Source of the DNA: Coriobacteriales bacterium
GTDB lineage: Bacteria; Actinomycetota; Coriobacteriia; Coriobacteriales; UBA8131
Assembly (NCBI GenBank): GCA_031261765.1
Contig: JAISJA010000080.1
Location: 1-8,507, forward strand
Direction of reading: 5' to 3'
Length of the DNA stretch: 8,507 nt
A model generated the notes under the pieces. It did not search any database. It had not been told where the DNA came from and saw nothing but the letters and a program-made list of their open reading frames with translations. Below are positions 1 to 6,332 of the stretch, in pieces. Every line of letters begins with the position of its first letter. Position 1 is the stretch's first letter. Made by a program: the position numbers and the translations under genes.

Positions 1-1893
1 GCCAGCGGCACCTCTCCGTACAGCACTGACTTCAATTCTGCCACCGCCCTGGCCGCGACCGTCCTGACCAGCAATAGCCCCGACCAGAAAGCCGCAAGTG
101 CCGGAACCGACGAAATACCCGCCCCGCGCGCCGACAACTACGTCTACTACTATGTGCCATCCTATGTTGGATTCAACGTCTCGCCAACCGCCACGGCAAG
201 TGGCGACGAGCTCGACAACACCCTTACCCTTGCGCCCAGCGTAAGCACCACTTATACCATCTCCACCAACACTAACTGGGGAGACTACCAGGACGGCAGT
301 GACTCGGCCTCAGACGCCCTGCCAGACCACTGTATCGTCGTCGCGCCGACAGCTTCAAACGTCACGGTCACCCTGGAAGTGACCGACGATGTCGACTGCG
401 AGCCTGCCTACGGTAGCACGGCCGACGGCACCCATAGTCCGGCTCCGGACGGAATCAAGATAGAGGACCCATCCGGCGTGACCGGCACGACCCTGGTGCT
501 AGACGTTGACTCCGGCAAAGCCTGCCGCACGGTTGGCGCCGATGACGGCCAATCTAATGGTTGGGCCGGCGTTTGCGTCAGTTCTGGCACCAGCCTCAGC
601 GTAAACGGCGAAGGCGGCCTCTATGCTGAAGGCTCTAAGTTCGCTCCCGCCATCGGTGCCGACTCCGGCGCCGGTCAAGTTTGCGGCAGCGTCACCCAGA
701 GCGCAGGGCAGGTAGTGGCTTATCTGCCAAGCGGCGCCGAGAGCGCGGTAATCGGCGGCAGCCTCAATCCAAGTACCGCGAGCACGCCCATCCCCAGCGG
801 CAGTCTTAGCCTCTCTGGTGGCACGTTGATTGCCTACAATCCAGCGTCTAGTTCTGCGCATTGCGCTCTCAGTAGCTTTAAAGTCCAGGACGCCGACTTT
901 CTTTGCGTCGACGGCAGCGGCACGACGCCGGTTTTCACAACCAGCTCGGGCGGAGCCGTTCCAACCACAGAAGACGGCACGACCGCGCTATATCCATGTT
1001 ACGTTCCAAACACATGGGCAAACAGCGGCACGGTCAGCGTTCCCGATGGCGTCCCTGCAAGCGGTAGCGGTAGCGCTAGTGTTTACACGGCACAAATGGC
1101 AGATCTTTCTGCCTTGCTTAACACCGGGGTTTCCGGTAGCGCTACGGACAGTCTGACCCAGGCTGACGGCCTTGCCGCATGCCTCTGGCTACCTGGGGCA
1201 GCCTATGACGCTAAAGCCAGCACCCCCAGCTACTACGATGCCTACACTGGTATAACGCTGGCTGATAGTAGTAGCGCCGACGTTACCCCGGCTTCGGGCC
1301 TGCTCGCCAACGTCAATAACGTCCTTATGCCTTATACCGCCTCGCCCGACGTTGCCGGCACCGCCACCTATGACGAAACGAATCTGGTGCAAGCATCCAC
1401 ATTGAGCCTTTCCGGTGGAAGCGCGTTGTTAAACCTTAACCCCACCCTGGGCGATCTGCTCAATCAAACTACGGTTACGAACAGTGCCAACGCCCAGGTC
1501 AAGTCCAACTTGGGCGTAGGCTACCAAGCCCAAATCATGGTCGTTGGAAACAGCACTGCCATGGTTCGCGCTGACGGCGGAGCTGCCACGATACCTGGCC
1601 TGGCGTCAGACGGCCCTCTCACAATCGCCAACGCGGAAGACGGCGTTTGGGCCTACTACCTCCAGGACGGCGACAATCCCACTCCTGCCGACGTTCTCGC
1701 TGATTGGTGGGCGCCCACGCCCAGCCAGATCCCCGGCGCCGCGCATAGCTGTATCCATTATGGCCCCGCTATCGGTAACGCTATCGATCCGCTCGGCAGC
1801 CTGCAGCTCGACTTCGCAATGAAGGCCGATGACGCCCAGGCCGCCGGTATCTACCATACGAACGTCGAAGTCACCGTGACCGCCGCTCCATAA
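1..1893 (+). CDS. Secreted surface protein with carbohydrate-binding-like and Ig-like regions, 5' end missing
   Basis: The frame is open from base 1 to the TAA at 1891-1893, giving 630 visible residues. The GTG at 154 is internal, because the frame continues upstream without a stop, so the N-terminus and any signal peptide lie outside the window. Composition is Ser/Thr/Gly/Ala/Asp-rich with very few Arg or Lys, typical of an exported protein. Residues about 105-285 contain repeated beta-strand patterns (WAGVCV.SG.SLSV.GEG.L.A.G, APAIGADSG, AVIGGS, LSLSGGTLIAY) resembling the 'GAGIGG...ItISGGTVtA' repeats of surface carbohydrate-binding-domain proteins. Residues about 485-630 (GYQAQIMVVGNS ... 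VWAYYLQDG ... W.PTPSQIP ... GIYHTNVEVTVTAAP) resemble the C-terminal Ig-like domain of Gram-positive surface proteins. Ten cysteines are spread from residue 111 to 584. There is no LPxTG motif or C-terminal membrane anchor. Ile codons are mostly ATC (13 of 18), unlike the genes downstream. The exact function is unknown. Confidence 0.75.
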   Translation, partial: ASGTSPYSTDFNSATALAATVLTSNSPDQKAASAGTDEIPAPRADNYVYYYVPSYVGFNVSPTATASGDELDNTLTLAPSVSTTYTISTNTNWGDYQDGSDSASDALPDHCIVVAPTASNVTVTLEVTDDVDCEPAYGSTADGTHSPAPDGIKIEDPSGVTGTTLVLDVDSGKACRTVGADDGQSNGWAGVCVSSGTSLSVNGEGGLYAEGSKFAPAIGADSGAGQVCGSVTQSAGQVVAYLPSGAESAVIGGSLNPSTASTPIPSGSLSLSGGTLIAYNPASSSAHCALSSFKVQDADFLCVDGSGTTPVFTTSSGGAVPTTEDGTTALYPCYVPNTWANSGTVSVPDGVPASGSGSASVYTAQMADLSALLNTGVSGSATDSLTQADGLAACLWLPGAAYDAKASTPSYYDAYTGITLADSSSADVTPASGLLANVNNVLMPYTASPDVAGTATYDETNLVQASTLSLSGGSALLNLNPTLGDLLNQTTVTNSANAQVKSNLGVGYQAQIMVVGNSTAMVRADGGAATIPGLASDGPLTIANAEDGVWAYYLQDGDNPTPADVLADWWAPTPSQIPGAAHSCIHYGPAIGNAIDPLGSLQLDFAMKADDAQAAGIYHTNVEVTVTAAP

Positions 1894-1981
1894 AACCTCG
1901 GTGACGTTTTATCGGGTATCCCATTCAGGCGATAAGCCGACATCGGCTCCGGGTAGTCCGCCAAAGCTTTCTTATTAACTA

Positions 1982-1990
1982 TGCTATATT
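1982..1990 (+). promoter_or_regulatory. Extended -10 promoter for the zinc-ribbon gene
   Basis: TGCTATATT matches the extended -10 pattern TGnTATAAT with one mismatch and sits in the AT-rich stretch about 43 bases before the start codon. No convincing -35 hexamer is found 16-18 bases upstream, which is usual for extended -10 promoters. A similar element, TGCTATAGT, precedes the trigger factor gene at 7201. Confidence 0.55.
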
Positions 1991-2022
1991 TAGTAGGATA
2001 TTGTAATTAGTTATATATTTTT

Positions 2023-2028
2023 AGGAGG
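2023..2028 (+). promoter_or_regulatory. Consensus ribosome binding site of the zinc-ribbon gene
   Basis: A perfect AGGAGG lies 4 bases before the ATG at 2033. It fixes the start so that the protein begins MFCPNCG, with the zinc ribbon at the extreme N-terminus. Confidence 0.85.
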
Positions 2029-2032
2029 AGAG

Positions 2033-2632
2033 ATGTTCTGTCCAAATTGTGGCACTAACGTGCCTGAGGGGGCCAATACGTGTCCTAATTGTGGAACCGC
2101 GATAAACGCAGCGCCAGCAGGTGCCGCGCCGCAGGCGCAACCCGTCGGCCAGGCTCCGCAGCCGGCCGCCCAACCACAGCCCGCCGCCCAACCGCAGCCA
2201 GTCCAGCCCGTAGTAGTACCCAAACCTGGCCAGCAGCAAGGCCAGCCACAAGGCTCTACGGTTAACGTGAACGCCACGTTTACTTCCGGTCCCAAACCAA
2301 GCGGTGACATCGACTCTACGTCGAAGGGTTTCGCAATCGCGGCGCTTTGCTGCGCCATAGGCGGATTCATCATAAGCTGGTTCCCCTATGTCGGTTTTAT
2401 CGGCATAATAGCAGAGATAGTCGCCATAGTGCTTGGCGCCCTTGCCATGAAGAAGATTCCCAAGGGTATGCCTTATCACACCATGGCGGTGGCAGGCGTC
2501 ATCATAGCCATAGTGCTGTTCGCTATATCGATCATAGCGGTAATCGCCCTATGTGTCTGCGCGGCCTCTCTTATCGGTGGCGCCGCATCAAGCGCTGGAA
2601 CGCTGGCATCGCTATCAAGCTACTTCCTGTAA
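2033..2632 (+). CDS. Zinc-ribbon membrane protein with Pro/Gln-rich linker
   Basis: This 199-residue protein is of unknown function. Residues 3-20 form a zinc ribbon (C3-P-N-C6 and C17-P-N-C20, each followed by Gly), expected to bind one structural zinc ion. Residues 24-75 are a low-complexity Pro/Gln/Ala linker with a repeated AAQPQP unit. From about residue 99 the chain is hydrophobic, with two close membrane spans (about 100-116 and 119-139), a short KKIPKGMP loop, and a third span at about 151-176 followed by a small Ser/Ala-rich tail. This zinc_ribbon + linker + DUF4190-like membrane layout is common in Gram-positive bacteria, and the ribbon is normally cytoplasmic. It is monocistronic: it has its own promoter and ribosome binding site upstream and a strong terminator 10 bases past the stop. 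No catalytic motif is visible. Confidence 0.85.
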   Translation: MFCPNCGTNVPEGANTCPNCGTAINAAPAGAAPQAQPVGQAPQPAAQPQPAAQPQPVQPVVVPKPGQQQGQPQGSTVNVNATFTSGPKPSGDIDSTSKGFAIAALCCAIGGFIISWFPYVGFIGIIAEIVAIVLGALAMKKIPKGMPYHTMAVAGVIIAIVLFAISIIAVIALCVCAASLIGGAASSAGTLASLSSYFL

Positions 2633-2634
2633 GA

Positions 2635-2662
2635 TTGACCTTAAACGCGCTTGCGCCATAAT
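2635..2662 (+). promoter_or_regulatory. Candidate sigma70-type promoter for lgt, overlapping the terminator
   Basis: TTGACC (2635-2640) and CATAAT (2657-2662) are each one base off consensus and are separated by 16 bases. Transcription would begin near 2668-2670, leaving a leader of about 17-19 bases before the ATG at 2687. The -10 hexamer coincides with the loop of the upstream gene's terminator hairpin, so one short segment would both end one transcript and start the next. Confidence 0.55.
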
Positions 2663-2678
2663 GGCGTGGGCGCGTTTT
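2643..2678 (+). terminator. Intrinsic terminator after the zinc-ribbon gene
   Basis: AAACGCGC (2643-2650) pairs perfectly with GCGCGTTT (2670-2677). Inside it CGCC (2654-2657) pairs with GGCG (2663-2666) around an ATAAT loop. The hairpin runs into TTTT and then a T-rich TCTCATTTT stretch. The stem-plus-U-tract form and its position 10 bases after the stop fit a rho-independent terminator. Confidence 0.8.
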
Positions 2679-2686
2679 CTCATTTT

Positions 2687-3484
2687 ATGCTCCCATACGT
2701 TCACATCTTCGGTATAACCATAGGCCTTTACGGCGTTATGGCCGTAGTCGGTATATTCGCGGCTTGTATATGCGCGTATTTCCTGTGCAAAAAAGCAGAT
2801 ATTGACGTTGCCGATGAGATCCTGTTTGCGGTAGCCGTGCTTATAGGCGGAGCCGTTGGCAGCGTAATACTATATGGCATAGTCAACATCCCATATATCG
2901 TGCAGACGTTGTCAGACGCCTCGGCGTATCCAAGTACCGTCGCTTTTTTGGGCGCCATCGCGCAGGGTTTCGAGGGTTTCGTGTATTACGGCGGCCTTCT
3001 GGGCGCGATCGTTGGCGTAGTGGTATATGCCAGGTTAAGCCATACCAGCACCGCCACATGGCTTGACATCTTCGCCGTTTGTATGCCGCTGTTCCACGCG
3101 TTTGGCCGCATAGGTTGTTTTTTGGGCGGCTGCTGCTATGGCATGCCGTCGCCATTTGGATTCACGATGACGAACGACCCCATAACTATCGCCAACGGCG
3201 TGCAACGCTTTCCTGTGCAGCTGCTTGAGAGCGCCGCGGAGTTCGTCATATTCTTAGTGATTCTATATATGTACAAGAAAGGCATATGCAAAAAGCGCCT
3301 CATATTCGTATATTTCATCTTATATGGCATCGTCCGTTTCTCAGACGAGTTTTTGCGCGGCGATTATTACAGGGGATTTCTGGGCCCGCTGTCCACGTCG
3401 CAATGGATAAGCATAGTGCTTATAGCCGTCGCCATATTCGCATTCGTACGCCAGCGCGTAAAGCGCCAATCATCTGTCCTTTAA
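2687..3484 (+). CDS. lgt: Prolipoprotein diacylglyceryl transferase family protein
   Basis: Lgt moves a diacylglyceryl group from phosphatidylglycerol to the lipobox cysteine of prolipoproteins in the cytoplasmic membrane. Starting at ATG 2687 the product is 265 residues with about seven hydrophobic segments, the usual size. Family marks are YYGGLLGA (100-107), the signature HAFGRIGCFLGGCCYG (137-152) with essential-type R141, RFPVQLLES (174-182), and VRFSDEFLRGD (216-226), which matches the conserved Arg/Glu region near the C-terminus. In E. coli Lgt the first motif carries His103 (HGG); here it is YGG, as in a divergent Gram-positive subgroup, so activity on lipoproteins is probable but not certain. 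Upstream in-frame TTG (2651) and GTG (2666) lie inside the terminator hairpin and are less likely starts. No Shine-Dalgarno sequence precedes 2687. The only candidate promoter is the one embedded in that hairpin. Confidence 0.85.
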   Translation: MLPYVHIFGITIGLYGVMAVVGIFAACICAYFLCKKADIDVADEILFAVAVLIGGAVGSVILYGIVNIPYIVQTLSDASAYPSTVAFLGAIAQGFEGFVYYGGLLGAIVGVVVYARLSHTSTATWLDIFAVCMPLFHAFGRIGCFLGGCCYGMPSPFGFTMTNDPITIANGVQRFPVQLLESAAEFVIFLVILYMYKKGICKKRLIFVYFILYGIVRFSDEFLRGDYYRGFLGPLSTSQWISIVLIAVAIFAFVRQRVKRQSSVL

Positions 3485-3510
3485 ACCCATACCACCTCTC
3501 GGACACCCAA

Positions 3511-3530
3511 AAGTTAACCTTGACAAACTT
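3511..3530. promoter_or_regulatory. Candidate metal-regulator operator over the -35 box
   Basis: AAGTT-N10-AACTT is a 20-base inverted repeat that encloses the -35 hexamer. Its half-site resembles the AAGTT/AACTT ends of the operators at 3550 and beyond, which fits a DtxR-family dimer blocking RNA polymerase. Confidence 0.4.
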
Positions 3531-3548
3531 CAGCCCATGCCGTATGAT
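3520..3548 (+). promoter_or_regulatory. Promoter of the feo operon
   Basis: A perfect -35 TTGACA (3520-3525) and a -10 TATGAT (3543-3548, one mismatch) are separated by exactly 17 bases, making this the strongest promoter in the window. Transcription should start near 3555, giving a leader of about 100 bases before feoA. Inverted repeats cover the -35 and the start region, so repression by a metal-dependent regulator is likely. Confidence 0.85.
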
Positions 3549-3549
3549 A

Positions 3550-3573
3550 AAAAGTAAGCCAAAGCTAACTTTT
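3550..3573. promoter_or_regulatory. Candidate DtxR-type operator at the transcription start
   Basis: AAAAGTAAGC (3550-3559) and GCTAACTTTT (3564-3573) are inverted repeats with 9 of 10 positions matching, separated by 4 bases. The site begins 2 bases after the -10 box and covers the predicted start. Length, symmetry and the TTAGC/GCTAA cores resemble operators of DtxR/IdeR/SloR regulators. Confidence 0.6.
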
Positions 3574-3596
3574 AGCTGTTAATCTTTAGCAGCTAA
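3572..3596. promoter_or_regulatory. Second palindromic operator candidate in the feo leader
   Basis: TTAGCTG (3572-3578) pairs perfectly with CAGCTAA (3590-3596), and a further TAA/TTA match inside gives about 10 matching positions of 12 per arm around a central base. AGCTAACTTT occurs at 3563-3572 and again at 3591-3600, so this site and the preceding one share half-sites 28 bases apart. It could be a second operator or an RNA hairpin in the leader. Confidence 0.5.
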
Positions 3597-3653
3597 CTTT
3601 CAACAGATAGTGTGGACACAAGCAAACGAAGCGGTAGGACGTGAAGGAGAGCA

Positions 3654-3866
3654 ATGACACTTGCTGAAGCAAAAGCGGGGGAGCGCCACCTTATAGTGCG
3701 GTTGGCAACCGACCTGAAGTTACGCCAGAAGCTGGAGGCCATGGGCCTTGTACCCGGCCAGGGCGTGAACGTGATAAACTCCACGGGTGCTGGTAAGGTA
3801 GTAGAAGTGAAGCACTCACGGCTTGCCATAGGAATGGATTTAGCCAAGCTAATGGAGATAGAGTAA
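3654..3866 (+). CDS. feoA: Ferrous iron transport accessory protein FeoA
   Basis: This 70-residue cytoplasmic SH3-like protein works with FeoB in Fe(II) uptake. The whole chain is one FeoA domain: an MTLAEAKAGER start, the helix LRQKLEAMGLVPGQ (about 24-37) with the family-typical L.xMGL.PG motif, then beta strands through VNVINSTG and VVEVKHSRLAIGMDLAKLMEIE. Length is typical for the family. AAGGAG at 3644-3649 lies 4 bases before the ATG. Its TAA overlaps the feoB ATG by one base (TAATG), which implies translational coupling. It is the first gene of the probable operon behind the iron-box-like promoter. Confidence 0.95.
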   Translation: MTLAEAKAGERHLIVRLATDLKLRQKLEAMGLVPGQGVNVINSTGAGKVVEVKHSRLAIGMDLAKLMEIE

Positions 3867-6232
3867 TGAAGATAGCACTTATCGGCAATCCTAACGCAGG
3901 GAAGACTACGTTGTTCAACGAGCTGACCGGCGCGAACCAGCACGTTGGCAACTGGCCCGGAGTCACCGTCGAGCGCAAAGAGGGTAAGATACGCTCGCAA
4001 TACGGCTCGGGCGACATAGTGGACCTGCCCGGCATATATTCGCTCTCGCCGTTCTCTATGGAAGAAGTAGTCGCACGCGACTATATAGTGCAAGAACAAC
4101 CAGACGTCGTGGTGGACATAGTGGACGCCACTAACCTGGAGCGCCAGCTTTACCTGGCAGTCCAGCTCATGGAGATGGACGTACCGCTTGTCATCGCGCT
4201 TAACATGATGGACGAACTGGAGCGCAAAGGCGAGACCATAGACACGACGAAGCTCTCGCACGACTTCGGCGTGCCGGTCATACCCATCTCGGCCGCGCGC
4301 AAACAAGGCCTTGACGTGCTTATATCGGCACTGCCACACGCTACGCGCCCAAAGCGCCACGACCTGCCAAACGCCTCGCTGGAGCGCCTCATAGCGCGCA
4401 CCGAGAGCATAATACACGAGCACCTTGACGCCGAACACCAGCTTGACATAAGGCACTCAGAACACCACGGTCGCTGGCTGCCCGGACGCCACGGGGCCTT
4501 TGGCGGCCCCGGCGGCATAGGCGGCCCGGGAGGGCGCGGCGCGGCCGCCAATATAGCCGCCGCGGCTAACGCGCGTAGCGAGGCCCTTAAGATACACGAC
4601 GCGATGGTCAACCGCCACGTGCAACACTCCCACGACGCCATGCACGCGCATGCCGGTCATGCCGGACAGGGCGCTTGGCCGGGTGCCCGTCGCGCAGACA
4701 ACCTGGACCGCGGTATGCACGCGCCGGTGCCCAACTTAGACGAGCACTATATAGAGTACACGAAGGCGGGCTTCCCCATACATTGGTCGGCCATAAAGGT
4801 GCTTGAGTCAGACGACCTCGTTTTGAAGCAGCTAACGCTAGACGACGACACGTTAAAAGAGATTAACGCGCTTAAAGACGCGTTCGAGCGCGAGCACATG
4901 CTGCTTTGTACGGCGTTCGCGGACGCCCGCTACAAGTACATACACGACCTCCTTAAAGACGTCATAGCGCCTTTCAAGCCCTCGCGTACAGACCGTGTCG
5001 ATAAGATACTTACTAGCCGCTGGGCGGGAATACCCATATTTTTGGTGATAATGTTCCTGATGTTCCACCTGACGTTTTCAGAGTCGTTATTCGGCTCGCC
5101 GCTCCCAAGCCCGGGCGTCGCCTTGCAGGACCTCATGCAGATGTTCCTTAACTGGGCTTCCAGCAGTATATCCGTACTGTTCGTGGACGGCAGCTGGGCG
5201 CAGAGCCTGGTCGTTGACGGCATATTCGGCGGCGTGGGCACGGTGCTTAGCTTCGTGCCGCAGATAGTGCTCATGTTCCTGTTCTTAACGCTGCTTGAGG
5301 ACTGCGGCTATATGGCGCGCGCGGCCTTCGTCATGAACCGCCTGTTCAAGCGCTTCGGCTTGTCCGGTAAGTCGGCCATGCCCATGCTCATGGGCTTTGG
5401 CTGCAACGTGCCTGCGGCCATGGCGTGCCGTACGCTTGACAGCGACCAGGACCGCAAGACCACGCTCATGCTGGTCCCGTTCATGTCATGCTCCGCTCGT
5501 ACGCCTATATTCCTCGTGTTCGCAGGCGCGTTCTTCCCCAGTTATGCCGACTTCGTGCTTTTCGCGATGTACATAATAGGAATCGTACTGGCGCTTATCA
5601 CAGGTGTTATTGTAAAGAAGTTCATATTCAAAGGTGCGTCTAACCCGTTCATAATAGAGCTTCCACGCTACCGCGCGCCGCGTGGCCGCTCCGTTGGCCT
5701 TACGCTTTGGGATAAGTTAAAGGACTTCCTGCAGCGTGCGGCGACCATAATATTCGTAATGAGCATAGTCGTTTGGTTCCTGTCGAACTTCGGCTGGACG
5801 AACGGCACGTTTGGCATGGTGGATATGGGCGTTTCCATGATGGCCGGCATAGGCAACTTCATAGCGCCACTGTTCACGCCCGTGGGCTTCCCGTTCTGGA
5901 CCGCGGCGGTGGCCATCCTGGCCGGCTTCATAGCCAAGGAGTCCGTCGTGGGCACGCTGGGCGTGCTGTTTGGCGCCGGCGGTAGCACCAATGACACCGG
6001 AAGCGGCCTTAGTGCGGCAGTGCTCTCAGCCGCCGGTTTCACTCCGTTGGCGTCGGTGGCGTTCATGGTGTTCTGTCTGCTATACGTGCCGTGCGTGGCG
6101 ACCGTCGCCACGCTCGCGCGCGAGTTCAACTCGTGGAAGTGGACCGTGGGACAGATATGCTACTCGGTCGTGGTCGCCTACATAATGGCGTTCATAGTCT
6201 ACCAGGGCGGCATGTTGCTGGGATTGGCATGA
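3866..6232 (+). CDS. feoB: Ferrous iron transporter FeoB with a His-rich insert
   Basis: FeoB is the GTP-dependent inner-membrane Fe(II) permease; this copy has 788 residues. The N-terminal G domain shows G1 GNPNAGKTT (7-15), T34 of the G2 loop, G3 DLPG (53-56), G4 NMMD (113-116) and G5 SAA (142-144). The helical domain resumes near FPIHWSAIKVLE (303-314). The membrane part runs from about residue 389 to the end and holds both Gate motifs, GFGCNVPA (C513) and VPCVATVATLARE (C743). Between the G domain and the helical domain lies an unusual insert, about residues 184-294, with 16 histidines and a Gly/Pro-rich stretch. GGAG at 3854-3857, inside the end of feoA, is the likely ribosome binding site. 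Ile codons are 43 ATA to 6 ATC and 2 ATT. A Cys-rich partner and a DtxR regulator follow. Confidence 0.96.
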   Translation: MKIALIGNPNAGKTTLFNELTGANQHVGNWPGVTVERKEGKIRSQYGSGDIVDLPGIYSLSPFSMEEVVARDYIVQEQPDVVVDIVDATNLERQLYLAVQLMEMDVPLVIALNMMDELERKGETIDTTKLSHDFGVPVIPISAARKQGLDVLISALPHATRPKRHDLPNASLERLIARTESIIHEHLDAEHQLDIRHSEHHGRWLPGRHGAFGGPGGIGGPGGRGAAANIAAAANARSEALKIHDAMVNRHVQHSHDAMHAHAGHAGQGAWPGARRADNLDRGMHAPVPNLDEHYIEYTKAGFPIHWSAIKVLESDDLVLKQLTLDDDTLKEINALKDAFEREHMLLCTAFADARYKYIHDLLKDVIAPFKPSRTDRVDKILTSRWAGIPIFLVIMFLMFHLTFSESLFGSPLPSPGVALQDLMQMFLNWASSSISVLFVDGSWAQSLVVDGIFGGVGTVLSFVPQIVLMFLFLTLLEDCGYMARAAFVMNRLFKRFGLSGKSAMPMLMGFGCNVPAAMACRTLDSDQDRKTTLMLVPFMSCSARTPIFLVFAGAFFPSYADFVLFAMYIIGIVLALITGVIVKKFIFKGASNPFIIELPRYRAPRGRSVGLTLWDKLKDFLQRAATIIFVMSIVVWFLSNFGWTNGTFGMVDMGVSMMAGIGNFIAPLFTPVGFPFWTAAVAILAGFIAKESVVGTLGVLFGAGGSTNDTGSGLSAAVLSAAGFTPLASVAFMVFCLLYVPCVATVATLAREFNSWKWTVGQICYSVVVAYIMAFIVYQGGMLLGLA

Positions 6233-6244
6233 TGCGCTGCTGCC

Positions 6245-6276
6245 CCGTCATTCCGGGCTTGACCCGGAATCCACGG
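6245..6276. repeat. REP-like palindromic repeat of the 'VIPGLTRNP' type
   Basis: ATTCCGGG (6250-6257) and CCCGGAAT (6263-6270) form a perfect 8-bp stem around CTTGA. An outer CCGT (6245-6248) pairs with ACGG (6273-6276). Translated in one frame it reads VIPGLTRNP, the familiar spurious peptide of a palindromic intergenic repeat scattered through many bacterial genomes. It sits 12 bases after the feoB stop and may act as an mRNA 3'-end stabiliser or attenuator. No T-run follows, so it is not a classic terminator. Confidence 0.7.
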
Positions 6277-6332
6277 AAGCAGTTGCAGCATATAAAGGCG
6301 TTACAAGAAGGTACTAGTTATAGGAGCGTAAA

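Larger units (their letters stand above)
1894..2032. other. Intergenic region with weak inverted repeats
   Basis: This 139-base gap holds no gene. Just after the surface-protein stop there is TTATCG (1909-1914) that can pair with CGATAA (1930-1935), and then the palindrome AGCCGA-CA-TCGGCT (1935-1948). Neither is followed by a T-run, so a rho-independent terminator is not supported. The second half becomes AT-rich and carries the promoter and ribosome binding site of the next gene. Confidence 0.4.

Noticed and set aside
154..156. GTG at 154 as the start of the surface protein
   Set aside because: The frame is open back to base 1 with matching composition, and no ribosome binding site precedes it.
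2021..2479. Open frame on the - strand over the zinc-ribbon gene
   Set aside because: The + strand gene has a perfect ribosome binding site, a zinc ribbon and membrane spans; the antisense product is low-complexity and shows no domain.
2651..2686. TTG at 2651 as the start of lgt
   Set aside because: It lies inside the terminator hairpin and upstream of the predicted transcription start. ATG 2687 matches where Lgt homologues begin.
3593..4456. 287-codon open frame on the - strand across feoA and the start of feoB
   Set aside because: It is antisense to two certain genes. Its residues reflect the biased codons of the + strand (ATA gives Tyr on the other strand), and it has no family-like motif.
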